Shown here one piece after another: positions 36,221 to 44,952 of a stretch of DNA of 64,000 bases. Where the stretch lies: the NCBI GenBank assembly GCA_946405435.1, contig CAMJHF010000002.1, forward strand, positions 140,847 through 204,846, given 5' to 3'. This DNA is from an uncultured Bacteroidales bacterium. GTDB lineage: Bacteria; Bacteroidota; Bacteroidia; Bacteroidales; UBA932. Numbering within the stretch: position 1 is the first letter of the stretch; each line of letters begins with the position of its first letter. The notes beneath the pieces were generated by a model. That model searched no databases. It was given only the letters and a program-made list of their open reading frames with translations, and had not been told where the DNA came from. Both the position numbers and the translations under genes were made by a program.

Positions 36221-36228
36221 TATATTTG
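36221..36228 (+). promoter_or_regulatory. -7 promoter box for the ABC exporter run
   Basis: TATATTTG, 34 bases before the ATG at 36263. It heads a run that may extend to 43298 or beyond. Confidence 0.65.
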
Positions 36229-36262
36229 GAGATTAAATATAAATTCGAACAATTGTATAGAA

Positions 36263-37117
36263 ATGGCAATAATTGAATGTAAGGAAGTCTGTAAAAACTT
36301 CGGAGAGAAAGTAGCTCTCGACCATGTGAGCCTGGAGATTCCCGAAGGACGGATTTTCGGCTTGCTGGGCCCCAACGGAGCAGGCAAGACGACGCTTATC
36401 CGTATTATCAACAGGATCACGATCCCGAATGCGGGAGAGGTGTTTTTCAACGGCGCCCCCATTACCCAGGATGACGTCTCTCGCATAGGCTACATGCCGG
36501 AAGAACGCGGCCTGTACCGCAAAATGAAAGTTGGCGAACAGGCCATGTATCTGGCCCGTCTGAAGGGCATGAGCACCGCGGACGCCCGCAAGTCGCTGAA
36601 AGAATGGTTTGTGCGCTTCGGCATCCAGGACTGGTGGGAGAAGAAAGTGGAAGAACTCTCCAAGGGCATGGCCCAGAAACTCCAGTTCATCACCACCGTC
36701 GTTCACAGGCCTTCCCTCATGATACTGGACGAGCCTTTTTCCGGCTTCGATCCCGTAAATGCCGACGTGATACGCAAGGAGATCCTCCGCCTCAAGGAAG
36801 AGGGCGCGACGATAATCCTCTCCACCCACAATATGGAATCCGTCGAGGAGCTCTGCGATGACATAGCCCTTATCAACAAAGCGCGTCTCGTCATTACCGG
36901 AGGCGTCGCTCAGATTCGCCGCGAGTACGGCAACAACAACGTCGAGCTTGTTTACACCGATGCCGACGGCCGCCATACCGAGGTCCTCCCCCGCGAGACC
37001 GACGGAACCTCCACCCTGCAGAACTATATTTCCAAGGGGGTGACTATCAATTCTTACAAGGAGCTTATGCCCCGCATGAACGATATTTTCATCAAACTAG
37101 TCACTGAAAAGCAATGA
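36263..37117 (+). CDS. ABC transporter ATP-binding protein (NatA-like)
   Basis: A 284-residue ATPase with Walker A GPNGAGKTT, Q-loop region, signature LSKGMAQK, Walker B LMILDEPFSGFD and the H-loop STHNM. A C-terminal extension of about 70 residues follows the nucleotide domain, as in NatA/DrrA-type exporters. It overlaps the permease gene by ATGA. The substrate (sodium, drug or other) cannot be told. Confidence 0.92.
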   Translation: MAIIECKEVCKNFGEKVALDHVSLEIPEGRIFGLLGPNGAGKTTLIRIINRITIPNAGEVFFNGAPITQDDVSRIGYMPEERGLYRKMKVGEQAMYLARLKGMSTADARKSLKEWFVRFGIQDWWEKKVEELSKGMAQKLQFITTVVHRPSLMILDEPFSGFDPVNADVIRKEILRLKEEGATIILSTHNMESVEELCDDIALINKARLVITGGVAQIRREYGNNNVELVYTDADGRHTEVLPRETDGTSTLQNYISKGVTINSYKELMPRMNDIFIKLVTEKQ

Positions 37118-38469
37118 ACCTGAATACAACCGGAATCATCATCAGCAGGGAGTACCTCAACAAGGTCAAGAAGAAAAGCTTCCTGATTACCACCTTTCTG
37201 GTGCCCGTGCTCTTTGCGGCGCTGGCGCTCCTTCCCACGCTAATCATGCTTGGCACCAAGGAGAGTGCCAAGACGATCGCCGTTGTGGACCGGTCCGGCA
37301 TAGTGGCTCCCGCCCTGGAGAATTCGGAAACGGCCACTTACTCGATCGTTGAGGACGCAGACATTGACGCCCTCAAGCTTTCGCTGAAAGAAAAGGGCTA
37401 TGACGGCCTGCTCGTCATATCCGAACTGGATGCCGAAGCCAGGACAGTCAGTGCCGACATTTATTCTTCCAAGCCCCTGGGCATGGACCTCAGCGAGAAC
37501 ATCAATTCCAAGATCAATTCTGCCGTTGAAAGCTGGCGTATCGAACAGTCGGGCGTGGACAATCTCAAGGAAATCATGAAGGACGTCAAGGCGAATGTCC
37601 GCCTGCGCTCCTATACACTGGATGAAGAGGGCAAGGAAAAGGTCTCTGAATCAGGTGTTTACATGATGGTATCCATGATCCTCGGCATGATTATCTATAT
37701 GTTCATCGCACTGTTCGGCGGAATGGTGATGTCCTCTGTAATCGAAGAGAAGGCCAGCCGCGTGGTCGAGGTCCTTGTCAGTTCCGTCAAGGCTACGGAA
37801 CTGATGTTCGGCAAGATCATAGGCGTTGCACTGGTCGCCCTTACCCAGTTCTTCCTGTGGATCGTGCTCACCCTTGCCATAGTCGGCATCGTGGGCGCCG
37901 TGTCGGGCCAGAACCTTCTGGGCGGACAGGATACTGCAGAGCTGGTGCAAACCGTGGGCGGCGTGAGCGCCGAGCAGGCGGAGGCTGTGACCGAGGCCCT
38001 CTCCGACGGGGGAGAAGCCAATGTGATTCTCTCTACGATTGGCAATCTTCCTTTCGGCCGCATAATCATATGCTTCGTGCTTTTCTTCATATTCGGCTAC
38101 ATGCTGTACGCTTCGCTGTTTGCCGCAATCGGTTCGGCAGTGGAGAACGAGGGCGATTCGCAACAGCTCCAGATACCTCTCACAATACCGCTGCTGCTGG
38201 GATTCTTTATCGCCATCTATGCTTTCAAGGCCCCCGACAGCGCCCTGGTGTTCTGGGGTTCCATGATTCCTTTTACTTCGCCTATCGTCATGCTAGCCCG
38301 CCTGCCTTTCGGCGTTCCGGTATGGGAAATCGTGGTTTCCATCGTCCTGCTCATTCTGACTTTCGCCGCCTGCGCATGGATATCCGCCAAGATCTACAAG
38401 GTAGGTATCCTGATGTTCGGCAAGAAGTCCACCTGGAAAGACCTTTGGAAATGGCTCAAACAAAAATAA
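37114..38469 (+). CDS. ABC-2 type transporter permease (NatB-like)
   Basis: A 451-residue permease of the ABC-2 type: one N-terminal helix (SFLITTFLVPVLFAALALLP), a long external domain of about 150 residues, then five hydrophobic segments from about residue 185 (GMIIYMFIALFGGMVMSSVI and after). The segment EEKASRVVEVLVSSV just after the second helix is typical of NatB/ABC2 permeases. It pairs with the ATPase upstream. Confidence 0.88.
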   Translation: MNLNTTGIIISREYLNKVKKKSFLITTFLVPVLFAALALLPTLIMLGTKESAKTIAVVDRSGIVAPALENSETATYSIVEDADIDALKLSLKEKGYDGLLVISELDAEARTVSADIYSSKPLGMDLSENINSKINSAVESWRIEQSGVDNLKEIMKDVKANVRLRSYTLDEEGKEKVSESGVYMMVSMILGMIIYMFIALFGGMVMSSVIEEKASRVVEVLVSSVKATELMFGKIIGVALVALTQFFLWIVLTLAIVGIVGAVSGQNLLGGQDTAELVQTVGGVSAEQAEAVTEALSDGGEANVILSTIGNLPFGRIIICFVLFFIFGYMLYASLFAAIGSAVENEGDSQQLQIPLTIPLLLGFFIAIYAFKAPDSALVFWGSMIPFTSPIVMLARLPFGVPVWEIVVSIVLLILTFAACAWISAKIYKVGILMFGKKSTWKDLWKWLKQK

Positions 38470-38470
38470 G

Positions 38471-39292
38471 ATGAAAAAGTTAGCAGTTGTACTTATCGCG
38501 ATTCCCGTCCTGTTCGGATGCAAGACGGGAATGACATGGGAGAAAGTTGCCATGGACGGCCACCGGACAGGCGCAACCGCCCCCAGTGCAGACAACGTGC
38601 CCGAAGCTCTCGGCACGATTGATTCAGCCGGCGTCTACACCGCACCCAACGGAACGGTGTTTGTCGATGGATCCACACCCAAGGTAGCCGGAATCCTTAT
38701 CGGTGCGCAACCTGCCATGGCATCTGTCAAGGAGGTTATCGCATACTCCACCAGGAAGATGGAGGCTCATGCTCCGGAGTCTGAGCTCAGCAACTTCGTA
38801 GCCGACCTGCTTCGCGCCGAAACCGAAAAACTCGTAAAGCGCAAAGTCGACGTGGCGGTAAGCAACTTCGGCGGTATCCGGGTGGATATGCCGGAGGGAG
38901 ACGTACTTCTGGACGACATTCGTTCGATGTTCCCCTTCAACAACAAAATCTGCTATGTGGAACTGCCGGGCAAGGACCTGGTCGCACTTATGGAGCAGAT
39001 TGCGCAGTTCGGCCCGCAGTGCGTGAGCGGAGTCAAGATGGTCATCTCCGACAAAAAGCTGGAGAGCCTCGAAGTTGGCGGCAAGCCCGTCGATCCCAAG
39101 AAGAAGTACGGCGTAGCCACCGTCGACTTCCTGCTTGACGGAGGCGACAACATCAGCGTAGCCCGCGGAGCCACCAAACTCATTATTACCGAAGTCATAA
39201 TAGGCAGGGCCATCGAGCAGTATATACGCAATCTTACCGCTGAGGGCAAAGCTATTGAATACCAGACCGACGGGAGGGTCGTAGTAAAGTGA
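38471..39292 (+). CDS. 5'-nucleotidase C-terminal domain lipoprotein
   Basis: A 273-residue lipoprotein (LIAIPVLFGC lipobox) carrying only the substrate-binding C-terminal domain of UshA-type 5'-nucleotidases: ELSNFVADLLRAE, VSNFGGIRVDMPEGDV, MFPFNNKICYVELPG and FLLDGGDNIS. The catalytic metallophosphoesterase half is a separate gene directly downstream, overlapping by one base (TGATG). The two proteins would together make one enzyme that dephosphorylates nucleotides at the periplasmic face. Confidence 0.87.
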   Translation: MKKLAVVLIAIPVLFGCKTGMTWEKVAMDGHRTGATAPSADNVPEALGTIDSAGVYTAPNGTVFVDGSTPKVAGILIGAQPAMASVKEVIAYSTRKMEAHAPESELSNFVADLLRAETEKLVKRKVDVAVSNFGGIRVDMPEGDVLLDDIRSMFPFNNKICYVELPGKDLVALMEQIAQFGPQCVSGVKMVISDKKLESLEVGGKPVDPKKKYGVATVDFLLDGGDNISVARGATKLIITEVIIGRAIEQYIRNLTAEGKAIEYQTDGRVVVK

Positions 39293-40101
39293 TGAAAAAG
39301 ATATTTGCAATACTGGCGGCGGCTGCCGCCCTGTGTGCCTGCGGGCCCAAGCTCGTCATTCTGCACACCAACGATACCCATTCCCATCTCGATCCCGACC
39401 GTGAGGGTCGCGGAGGCATTCTGGAGCGTGCCGCATTCGTGGATTCCGTGCGCAATGCCGAAGGCGCCGACAAGGTTCTGCTGCTGCATGCCGGCGACTT
39501 CAATCAGGGCACGTCCTATTATACCGAGCTGCACGGAGCCCTCGAAGTCGAAATGGTCAACGCCATGGGCTATGACGCCATCACCCTGGGCAACCATGAG
39601 TTTGACGACGGCATCGAGAGCCTTACCGAGCGCGCCAAACTCATCAAGTGTCCCATTGTCTGCGCCAACCTGGACCTTAGTTCATTCGAACTAGGGCAGT
39701 ATGTAAAGCCTTGGTGCATAGTGAACAAGGGCGGCAAGAAAATCGGAATAATCGGACTCGAGGCCAACATCAGCACCTGCGTGAGCAAGGTGGTGTCTTC
39801 CCGTATTCCCCAGCTCGACGCCATTGCCGAGACCAACAAGTGGGCAAAGCACCTCCGCGAGAACGAGAAGTGCGATATGGTCATCCTGCTGTCCCATTTC
39901 GGATATGTAGGCGAACCTGCCGGAACCCCCGACGACCAGACCAACATGGCGGGAATGCGGGGAATAGACCTGGTGGTGTCCGGACACTCCCACACATTCG
40001 TGGACGATTTCATCTATGTAAACGACCTTGACGGCAAGCCGGTACCCATCATCACCGATGGCTGCTGGGGCCTTGACATGGGTATGATTAAAATGTATTG
40101 A
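39292..40101 (+). CDS. metallophosphoesterase half of a split 5'-nucleotidase (lipoprotein)
   Basis: A 269-residue lipoprotein (LAAAAALCAC lipobox) with the calcineurin-like catalytic domain of 5'-nucleotidases: HTNDTHSH, GDFNQGTSYY, LGNHEFDDG, LLSHFG and VSGHSHTF, so all metal ligands are kept. A GTG 3 bases earlier is an alternative start. The C-terminal substrate domain is the gene just upstream, so the usual domain order is reversed in the operon. yicC follows after 1 base. Confidence 0.9.
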   Translation: MKKIFAILAAAAALCACGPKLVILHTNDTHSHLDPDREGRGGILERAAFVDSVRNAEGADKVLLLHAGDFNQGTSYYTELHGALEVEMVNAMGYDAITLGNHEFDDGIESLTERAKLIKCPIVCANLDLSSFELGQYVKPWCIVNKGGKKIGIIGLEANISTCVSKVVSSRIPQLDAIAETNKWAKHLRENEKCDMVILLSHFGYVGEPAGTPDDQTNMAGMRGIDLVVSGHSHTFVDDFIYVNDLDGKPVPIITDGCWGLDMGMIKMY

Positions 40102-40102
40102 T

Positions 40103-40990
40103 ATGATTCAGTCGATGACCGGTTACGGCAGGGCGGAAGCCTTGCTTGAAGGAGGAAAGCTGACGGTGGAGATCCGCTCCGTCAACGGGAAGAACGCAGA
40201 AATAAGTCTTAAGACATCATTGATCCCCAAAGACAAGGAGATGCCTCTCCGCAAACGGCTTTCCGAGCGTTTGCAGCGCGGTACGATAGATGTATTTCTG
40301 ACATGGGAACCGAACGCCGCTTCTTCCGCCAAGACAATTAACCGGCCTCTCGCACTCGAATATTACAAGCAGATCAGTGAACTGGCCGGGGAGCTGGGGG
40401 CTGTGAACCTCCAGCTCCACGAGCCGAACTATTTGATGGCAACCCTTCTCCGTATGCCCGATGTGGTGGAAACGGTGCGCAGGGACGTCATCACCGATGA
40501 CAACTGGCCTTTGGTGGACAGGGCGATAGAAGAGGCCCTGGATTCCATCTGCGCATACCGCGCAAAGGAAGGCGAGGCGCTGTACCGCGACGTCACTTCG
40601 CGCGTACGCATCATACAGGCACTGGAAGACGAAGTCGAGGGCTATGAGGCAGAAAGGATTCTGGCTGTGCGAGCCAAACTGGAGAAGGCCCTTGAGGAAC
40701 TGGGCCAGAAATGCGACCCCGAACGCTTTGAGCAGGAGATGGTTTTTTATCTCGAGAAACTGGATATCAACGAGGAGAAAGTCCGCCTTCGCCAGCATTG
40801 CGCATACTTTTTGGATACAATAGATTCCGAGCCCTATCCTGGCAAGAAACTTGGTTTTATCATTCAGGAGATGGGACGTGAAATCAACACCACCGGCTCC
40901 AAGGCCAATCATTCAGGCATACAGAAGGCCGTGGTGAAAATGAAAGACGAATTGGAAAAAATACGGGAGCAATCCCTTAATATACTATGA
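40103..40990 (+). CDS. yicC: YicC family endoribonuclease
   Basis: A 295-residue YicC protein: the N-terminal signature MIQSMTGYGRAE, EIRSVNGKNAEISLK, and the C-terminal DUF1732 segment EKLDINEEKVRLRQH and EMGREINTTGSKAN with conserved acidic residues. YicC proteins are endoribonucleases acting on structured or small RNAs. It overlaps the TonB-dependent receptor gene by ATGA, with no evident functional link. Confidence 0.93.
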   Translation: MIQSMTGYGRAEALLEGGKLTVEIRSVNGKNAEISLKTSLIPKDKEMPLRKRLSERLQRGTIDVFLTWEPNAASSAKTINRPLALEYYKQISELAGELGAVNLQLHEPNYLMATLLRMPDVVETVRRDVITDDNWPLVDRAIEEALDSICAYRAKEGEALYRDVTSRVRIIQALEDEVEGYEAERILAVRAKLEKALEELGQKCDPERFEQEMVFYLEKLDINEEKVRLRQHCAYFLDTIDSEPYPGKKLGFIIQEMGREINTTGSKANHSGIQKAVVKMKDELEKIREQSLNIL

Positions 40991-43044
40991 GATTTCTGAA
41001 GCTTTGGATGCCGGCTCTTCTAGCCCTGCCGTCTCTTTTCGCCCATGCCCAGATGCCCGATACTACAGGAATCTACGGCGAACGAAAAGATACGCTTGAG
41101 GCATCGGTCTTCTCTGCTTCCGGAAACGGGAATTTCCTTTCCAAAGGCAAGGAGATACGAACCGAAGTTATAACTGCCGCAGGTCTGTGCAAGATGGCCT
41201 GTTGCAACCTTGCGGAAAGCTTCGAGAACTCGGCCAGCGTGACTGTCGGCTACAGTGATGCCGTGACCGGAGCCCGCCAGATACGGCTGCTCGGACAGAG
41301 CGGCATTTATGTCCAGATGCTGGACGAAAATCGTCCTGTGATGCGCGGGCTGGCCGCTCCGTGGGGTCTGAGCTATGTGCCTTCGCAGTGGCTGGAGAGC
41401 ATCCAGGTCGCCAAAGGCGTGACTTCCGTCATCAACGGAGTCGAGTCCATGACCGGCCAGATCAATATGGAGCATCGCAAGCCCACCGACGAAATCCCGC
41501 TGTACGTGCAGGCTTCCGTGATGAGCGACACCAAGGCGGACCTGAACGTAGCAAGCGCCCTGCAGCTCGACGAAATTGGCAAGTGGAGCACGATAATCCT
41601 TGCCCACGGTAGCGGCAATTTCGTGGGGATGGACCATAACCACGATACTTTCGTTGACGATCCTCTCGGCGGCATGTTCGCGCTTAGCAACCGCTGGCTC
41701 TATTATGACCCCAGCGGACTGCAGGTCCGCTTCGGGATCCGTGCTATCCATGACGGCAAGAACGGCGGCCAGCAGCTGGTCGGTTCCTCTCCATGGCAGG
41801 CCAATATATACAACAACAGTCTTGACGGATATGTAAAGGTGGGAGTTCCCCTCAACGAAGACAACAGCCGTAACGTGGCCGTAGTCGCCGACTTCAATTA
41901 TGTTGATCTGAACGCCGGCTTCGGTAAAAACCCATATAATGCCGACCAGCGCTCGGCCTTCGTCAATCTTCTGTATCAGGACCAGCATCTTGAGTCGCAT
42001 CATTTTACCCTCGGCCTGAGCAACACTTTCGACGCATACCGCGAAAACCTGTCATGGCATGTCAAGCCACTCGACCGCATTGACAATTTCAAGGGGGTAT
42101 CCATGCTCAACGACCTCGGGGCTTTTGCCGAATATACTTTCCATGCGGCGGAGAAGTTCTCGGCAATTACGAGTCTCAGGGCGGACTGGTACAATGGCGC
42201 CGGGCTGCGTTTCTCGCCCCGGATTACCCTCAAGTGGGCTCCGGTGGACCAGCTTGTGCTGCGCGCCAACGGAGGAAGGGGACTTCGTTACAGCACGCCC
42301 TTGATAGACAATATCGGTGTCCTGTCCACAACCAAAGTCCTCGACGGCGAGATCTTGTCGCATCCCCTTGAAGATGCCTGGACTTTCGGCGGCAATGTCA
42401 CCTGGTATCTGCCGTTCGACAGCTCGGAGAAGACTTACATAAGCCTGGATTATTTCGGGACGCGCTTTGTGGAACAGATGCTCGTCGATTACACGGCGAC
42501 CAACGTGTATTTTTATCCTCTGACATCCCTTGCCGGCGGCCGTTCACGGACGGACAACATCCAGGTTGACTTCGGCACGGAACCCTTCAGGGGATTCACC
42601 GTGACGCTTACCGGCCGCTACACCGACGCCCGCCAGCCTCTCGTGCATCAGGGCAGCGACATCAAGCCTATGACAGACCGCTACAAGGCCGTGCTCAACC
42701 TCCAGTACGCCACGAGGCTCAACAAGTGGATTTTCGATTTTACCGCATCCCTCAACGGGCCCTGCCATGTGTGGGATTTCATGCGCTCCGTCGACGAAAT
42801 GTACGCAGATGGATGGACCAAGCCTTATCCTCTTATATACGCCCAGGTTACGAAGCGTTTCAAGGGTTTCGACATTTACCTGGGAGGGGAGAACCTGGCC
42901 AATTTCACCCAGCATAATCCAATAATCGGCGCTGACGATCCGTACGGCCTCGGCTTTGATGCCAGCTGCGTATGGGGACCTTTGATGGGCGCCCGTGTTT
43001 ATGCCGGGGTCAGAATGACAATATGGAAAACGGAAAAGATATGA
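40987..43044 (+). CDS. TonB-dependent outer-membrane receptor
   Basis: A 685-residue receptor with signal peptide (WMPALLALPSLFAHA), a plug domain (LCKMACCNLAESFENSASV, RQIRLLGQSGIYVQML, SIQVAKGVTSVINGVESMTGQIN) and a beta-barrel of about 540 residues. It lacks the N-terminal carboxypeptidase-like domain common in Bacteroidota nutrient receptors, as do many metal and cofactor receptors. The plug has the cysteine pattern CKMACC. It overlaps by ATGA the gene for an exported HMA metal-binding protein, so a metal such as copper is a fair guess at the ligand. Confidence 0.9.
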   Translation: MRFLKLWMPALLALPSLFAHAQMPDTTGIYGERKDTLEASVFSASGNGNFLSKGKEIRTEVITAAGLCKMACCNLAESFENSASVTVGYSDAVTGARQIRLLGQSGIYVQMLDENRPVMRGLAAPWGLSYVPSQWLESIQVAKGVTSVINGVESMTGQINMEHRKPTDEIPLYVQASVMSDTKADLNVASALQLDEIGKWSTIILAHGSGNFVGMDHNHDTFVDDPLGGMFALSNRWLYYDPSGLQVRFGIRAIHDGKNGGQQLVGSSPWQANIYNNSLDGYVKVGVPLNEDNSRNVAVVADFNYVDLNAGFGKNPYNADQRSAFVNLLYQDQHLESHHFTLGLSNTFDAYRENLSWHVKPLDRIDNFKGVSMLNDLGAFAEYTFHAAEKFSAITSLRADWYNGAGLRFSPRITLKWAPVDQLVLRANGGRGLRYSTPLIDNIGVLSTTKVLDGEILSHPLEDAWTFGGNVTWYLPFDSSEKTYISLDYFGTRFVEQMLVDYTATNVYFYPLTSLAGGRSRTDNIQVDFGTEPFRGFTVTLTGRYTDARQPLVHQGSDIKPMTDRYKAVLNLQYATRLNKWIFDFTASLNGPCHVWDFMRSVDEMYADGWTKPYPLIYAQVTKRFKGFDIYLGGENLANFTQHNPIIGADDPYGLGFDASCVWGPLMGARVYAGVRMTIWKTEKI

Positions 43045-43298
43045 AACACGTATTAATTGTTTTGATTACTCTTGTGCAGGTGGTATTCGCCAGCACTATT
43101 CATTGCGACAAATGCGGAACGAAAGTTCAGGAAAATATCGGCTTTGAGAAGGGAGTCAAGGATCTCACGGTTGATGTGCCCAGCAAGACAATAACCGTGG
43201 TTTTCAACCCGGCCAAAACCGATACCTTAAAACTCAAGAAAGCCATCAACAAACTTGGCTACGAAGCTGAAGTTATTGATTACAAGGTCATTAAATAA
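43041..43298 (+). CDS. exported heavy-metal-associated (HMA) domain protein
   Basis: An 85-residue protein consisting of a short signal peptide (HVLIVLITLVQVVFAS) and a single HMA fold. The metal site HCDKCGTKV (Cys22, Cys25) sits right after the predicted cleavage site, and KKAINKLGYEAEVI is the typical C-terminal helix and strand. The Met of the usual GMxCxxC is replaced. I start it at the ATG overlapping the receptor stop; longer starts lack the signal. It probably binds Cu(I) or a similar ion in the periplasm, working with the receptor. Confidence 0.85.
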   Translation: MKHVLIVLITLVQVVFASTIHCDKCGTKVQENIGFEKGVKDLTVDVPSKTITVVFNPAKTDTLKLKKAINKLGYEAEVIDYKVIK

Positions 43299-43299
43299 T

Positions 43300-44952
43300 A
43301 TGGAAGAAGAACGCAAACTGAATTTTCTTGAGGAAATCATCGAGAATGACCTCAAGACCGGAAAGGTGGACAGCATCCTGACACGTTTTCCTCCCGAGCC
43401 CAATGGTTACCTCCATCTTGGACATGCCAAGAGTCTGTGCATCAATTTCGGGCTTGCCCAGAAATATGGCGGCAAGACGAATCTGCGTTATGATGACACG
43501 AATCCCACCAAAGAAGACACCGAGTATGTCGATTCCATCAAGGAAGACATAAAGTGGCTTGGCTTCCAGTGGGATAAGGAACTTTATGCTTCCGATTATT
43601 TCGACCAGCTCTACGAGTGGGCGGAACAGTTGATTGAAAGGGGACTTGCCTATGTTGACGACCAGACCCAGGAAGAGATCTCCAAGGGCCGCGGCACGGT
43701 TGAAACTCCCGGTACCCCCAGTCCCTGGCGCGACCGCAGCGTGGAAGAGAACCTGCGTCTGTTCCGCGAGATGCGCGACGGCGTCTACCCCGACGGGGCC
43801 AAGGTCCTGAGGGCCAAGATAGACATGGCGCATCCCAACATGTTTTTCCGCGATCCTCTGCTCTACCGCATCAAGCATGCACACCATCACCGCACGGGAG
43901 ACAAGTGGTGCATATATCCTATGTACGACTTCACCCACGGTCAGTGTGACTCTATCGAGCATATAACCCACTCCATCTGCACCCTTGAGTTCGATGTCCA
44001 CAGGCCGCTGTACGACTGGTTCATCCAGACGCTCGGCATCTATCCCAGCCACCAGTATGAGTTCGCTCGCCTGAACCTGACCTACACCCTCATGAGCAAG
44101 CGCAAGCTTCTCGAGTTGGTCCAGAAAGGACTTGTCGCCGGTTGGGATGACCCCCGCATGCCTACGCTGTGCGGAGTGAGGCGCCGTGGCTACACTCCTG
44201 AGGGACTCAAGCTTTTCTGCGACAAGATAGGCGTGAGCAAACGTGACCAGCTTATTGATATCCAGCTCCTTGAATGGTGCGTCCGCCAGGACCTCAACGC
44301 CCGTTCCAACCGTTACATGGTAGTGCAGGACCCTGTCAAGGTCACTCTTGTGAACTATCCGGAAGGCCAGGTGGAATGGTTCGACTGTCCTCTCAATCCT
44401 GCTGAGCCCGAGGGTGCCACCCGCAAGGTTCCATTCAGCCGCGAGCTCTATATCGAGCGCGCCGATTTCATGGAAGACGCCCCCAAGAAGTTCTTCCGCC
44501 TGCGTCCGGGCGGCGAGGTGCGTCTCAAATACACCTACATCATAAAGTGCGAGGAGGTGGTGAAGGACGAGACCGGCAAGATAGTCGAGCTCCGCTGCAC
44601 ATACGATCCTTCCACAAGACCCGGAACAGGGGAGTGGCGTTCCGTCAAGGGAACTATACACTGGGTGAGCACCGCCCACGCCAAGGATATCGAAGTGCGC
44701 AATTACGACCGTCTCTTCACCCTCGCCGACATGAGCCAGGTCCCTGAAGACAAGGACTATAAGGATTTCCTGAATCCCGATTCGCTGATCGTCACAAGGG
44801 CGATTGCCGAGCCCGCTTTGCTGGATGATGCTTCCGGAATAGCCGTCCAGTTTGAACGTACGGGTTATTATATCAAGGATGCTGACAGCACTGCCGAGAA
44901 TCCTGTATTCAACCGCACCGCCACCTTGAAGGATTCCTACAAGCCCGAATAA
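43300..44952 (+). CDS. glnS: glutaminyl-tRNA synthetase
   Basis: A 550-residue class I synthetase that charges tRNA-Gln with glutamine. HIGH motif: RFPPEPNGYLHLGHAKS; KMSKS motif: LMSKRKL. The catalytic domain includes RYDDTNPTKED and TGDKWCIYPMYDF, and the C-terminal anticodon-binding beta-barrels are complete. The start is the ATG one base after the HMA stop. The gene is one-base coupled (TAATG) to the Wzi-like gene. Confidence 0.96.
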   Translation: MEEERKLNFLEEIIENDLKTGKVDSILTRFPPEPNGYLHLGHAKSLCINFGLAQKYGGKTNLRYDDTNPTKEDTEYVDSIKEDIKWLGFQWDKELYASDYFDQLYEWAEQLIERGLAYVDDQTQEEISKGRGTVETPGTPSPWRDRSVEENLRLFREMRDGVYPDGAKVLRAKIDMAHPNMFFRDPLLYRIKHAHHHRTGDKWCIYPMYDFTHGQCDSIEHITHSICTLEFDVHRPLYDWFIQTLGIYPSHQYEFARLNLTYTLMSKRKLLELVQKGLVAGWDDPRMPTLCGVRRRGYTPEGLKLFCDKIGVSKRDQLIDIQLLEWCVRQDLNARSNRYMVVQDPVKVTLVNYPEGQVEWFDCPLNPAEPEGATRKVPFSRELYIERADFMEDAPKKFFRLRPGGEVRLKYTYIIKCEEVVKDETGKIVELRCTYDPSTRPGTGEWRSVKGTIHWVSTAHAKDIEVRNYDRLFTLADMSQVPEDKDYKDFLNPDSLIVTRAIAEPALLDDASGIAVQFERTGYYIKDADSTAENPVFNRTATLKDSYKPE

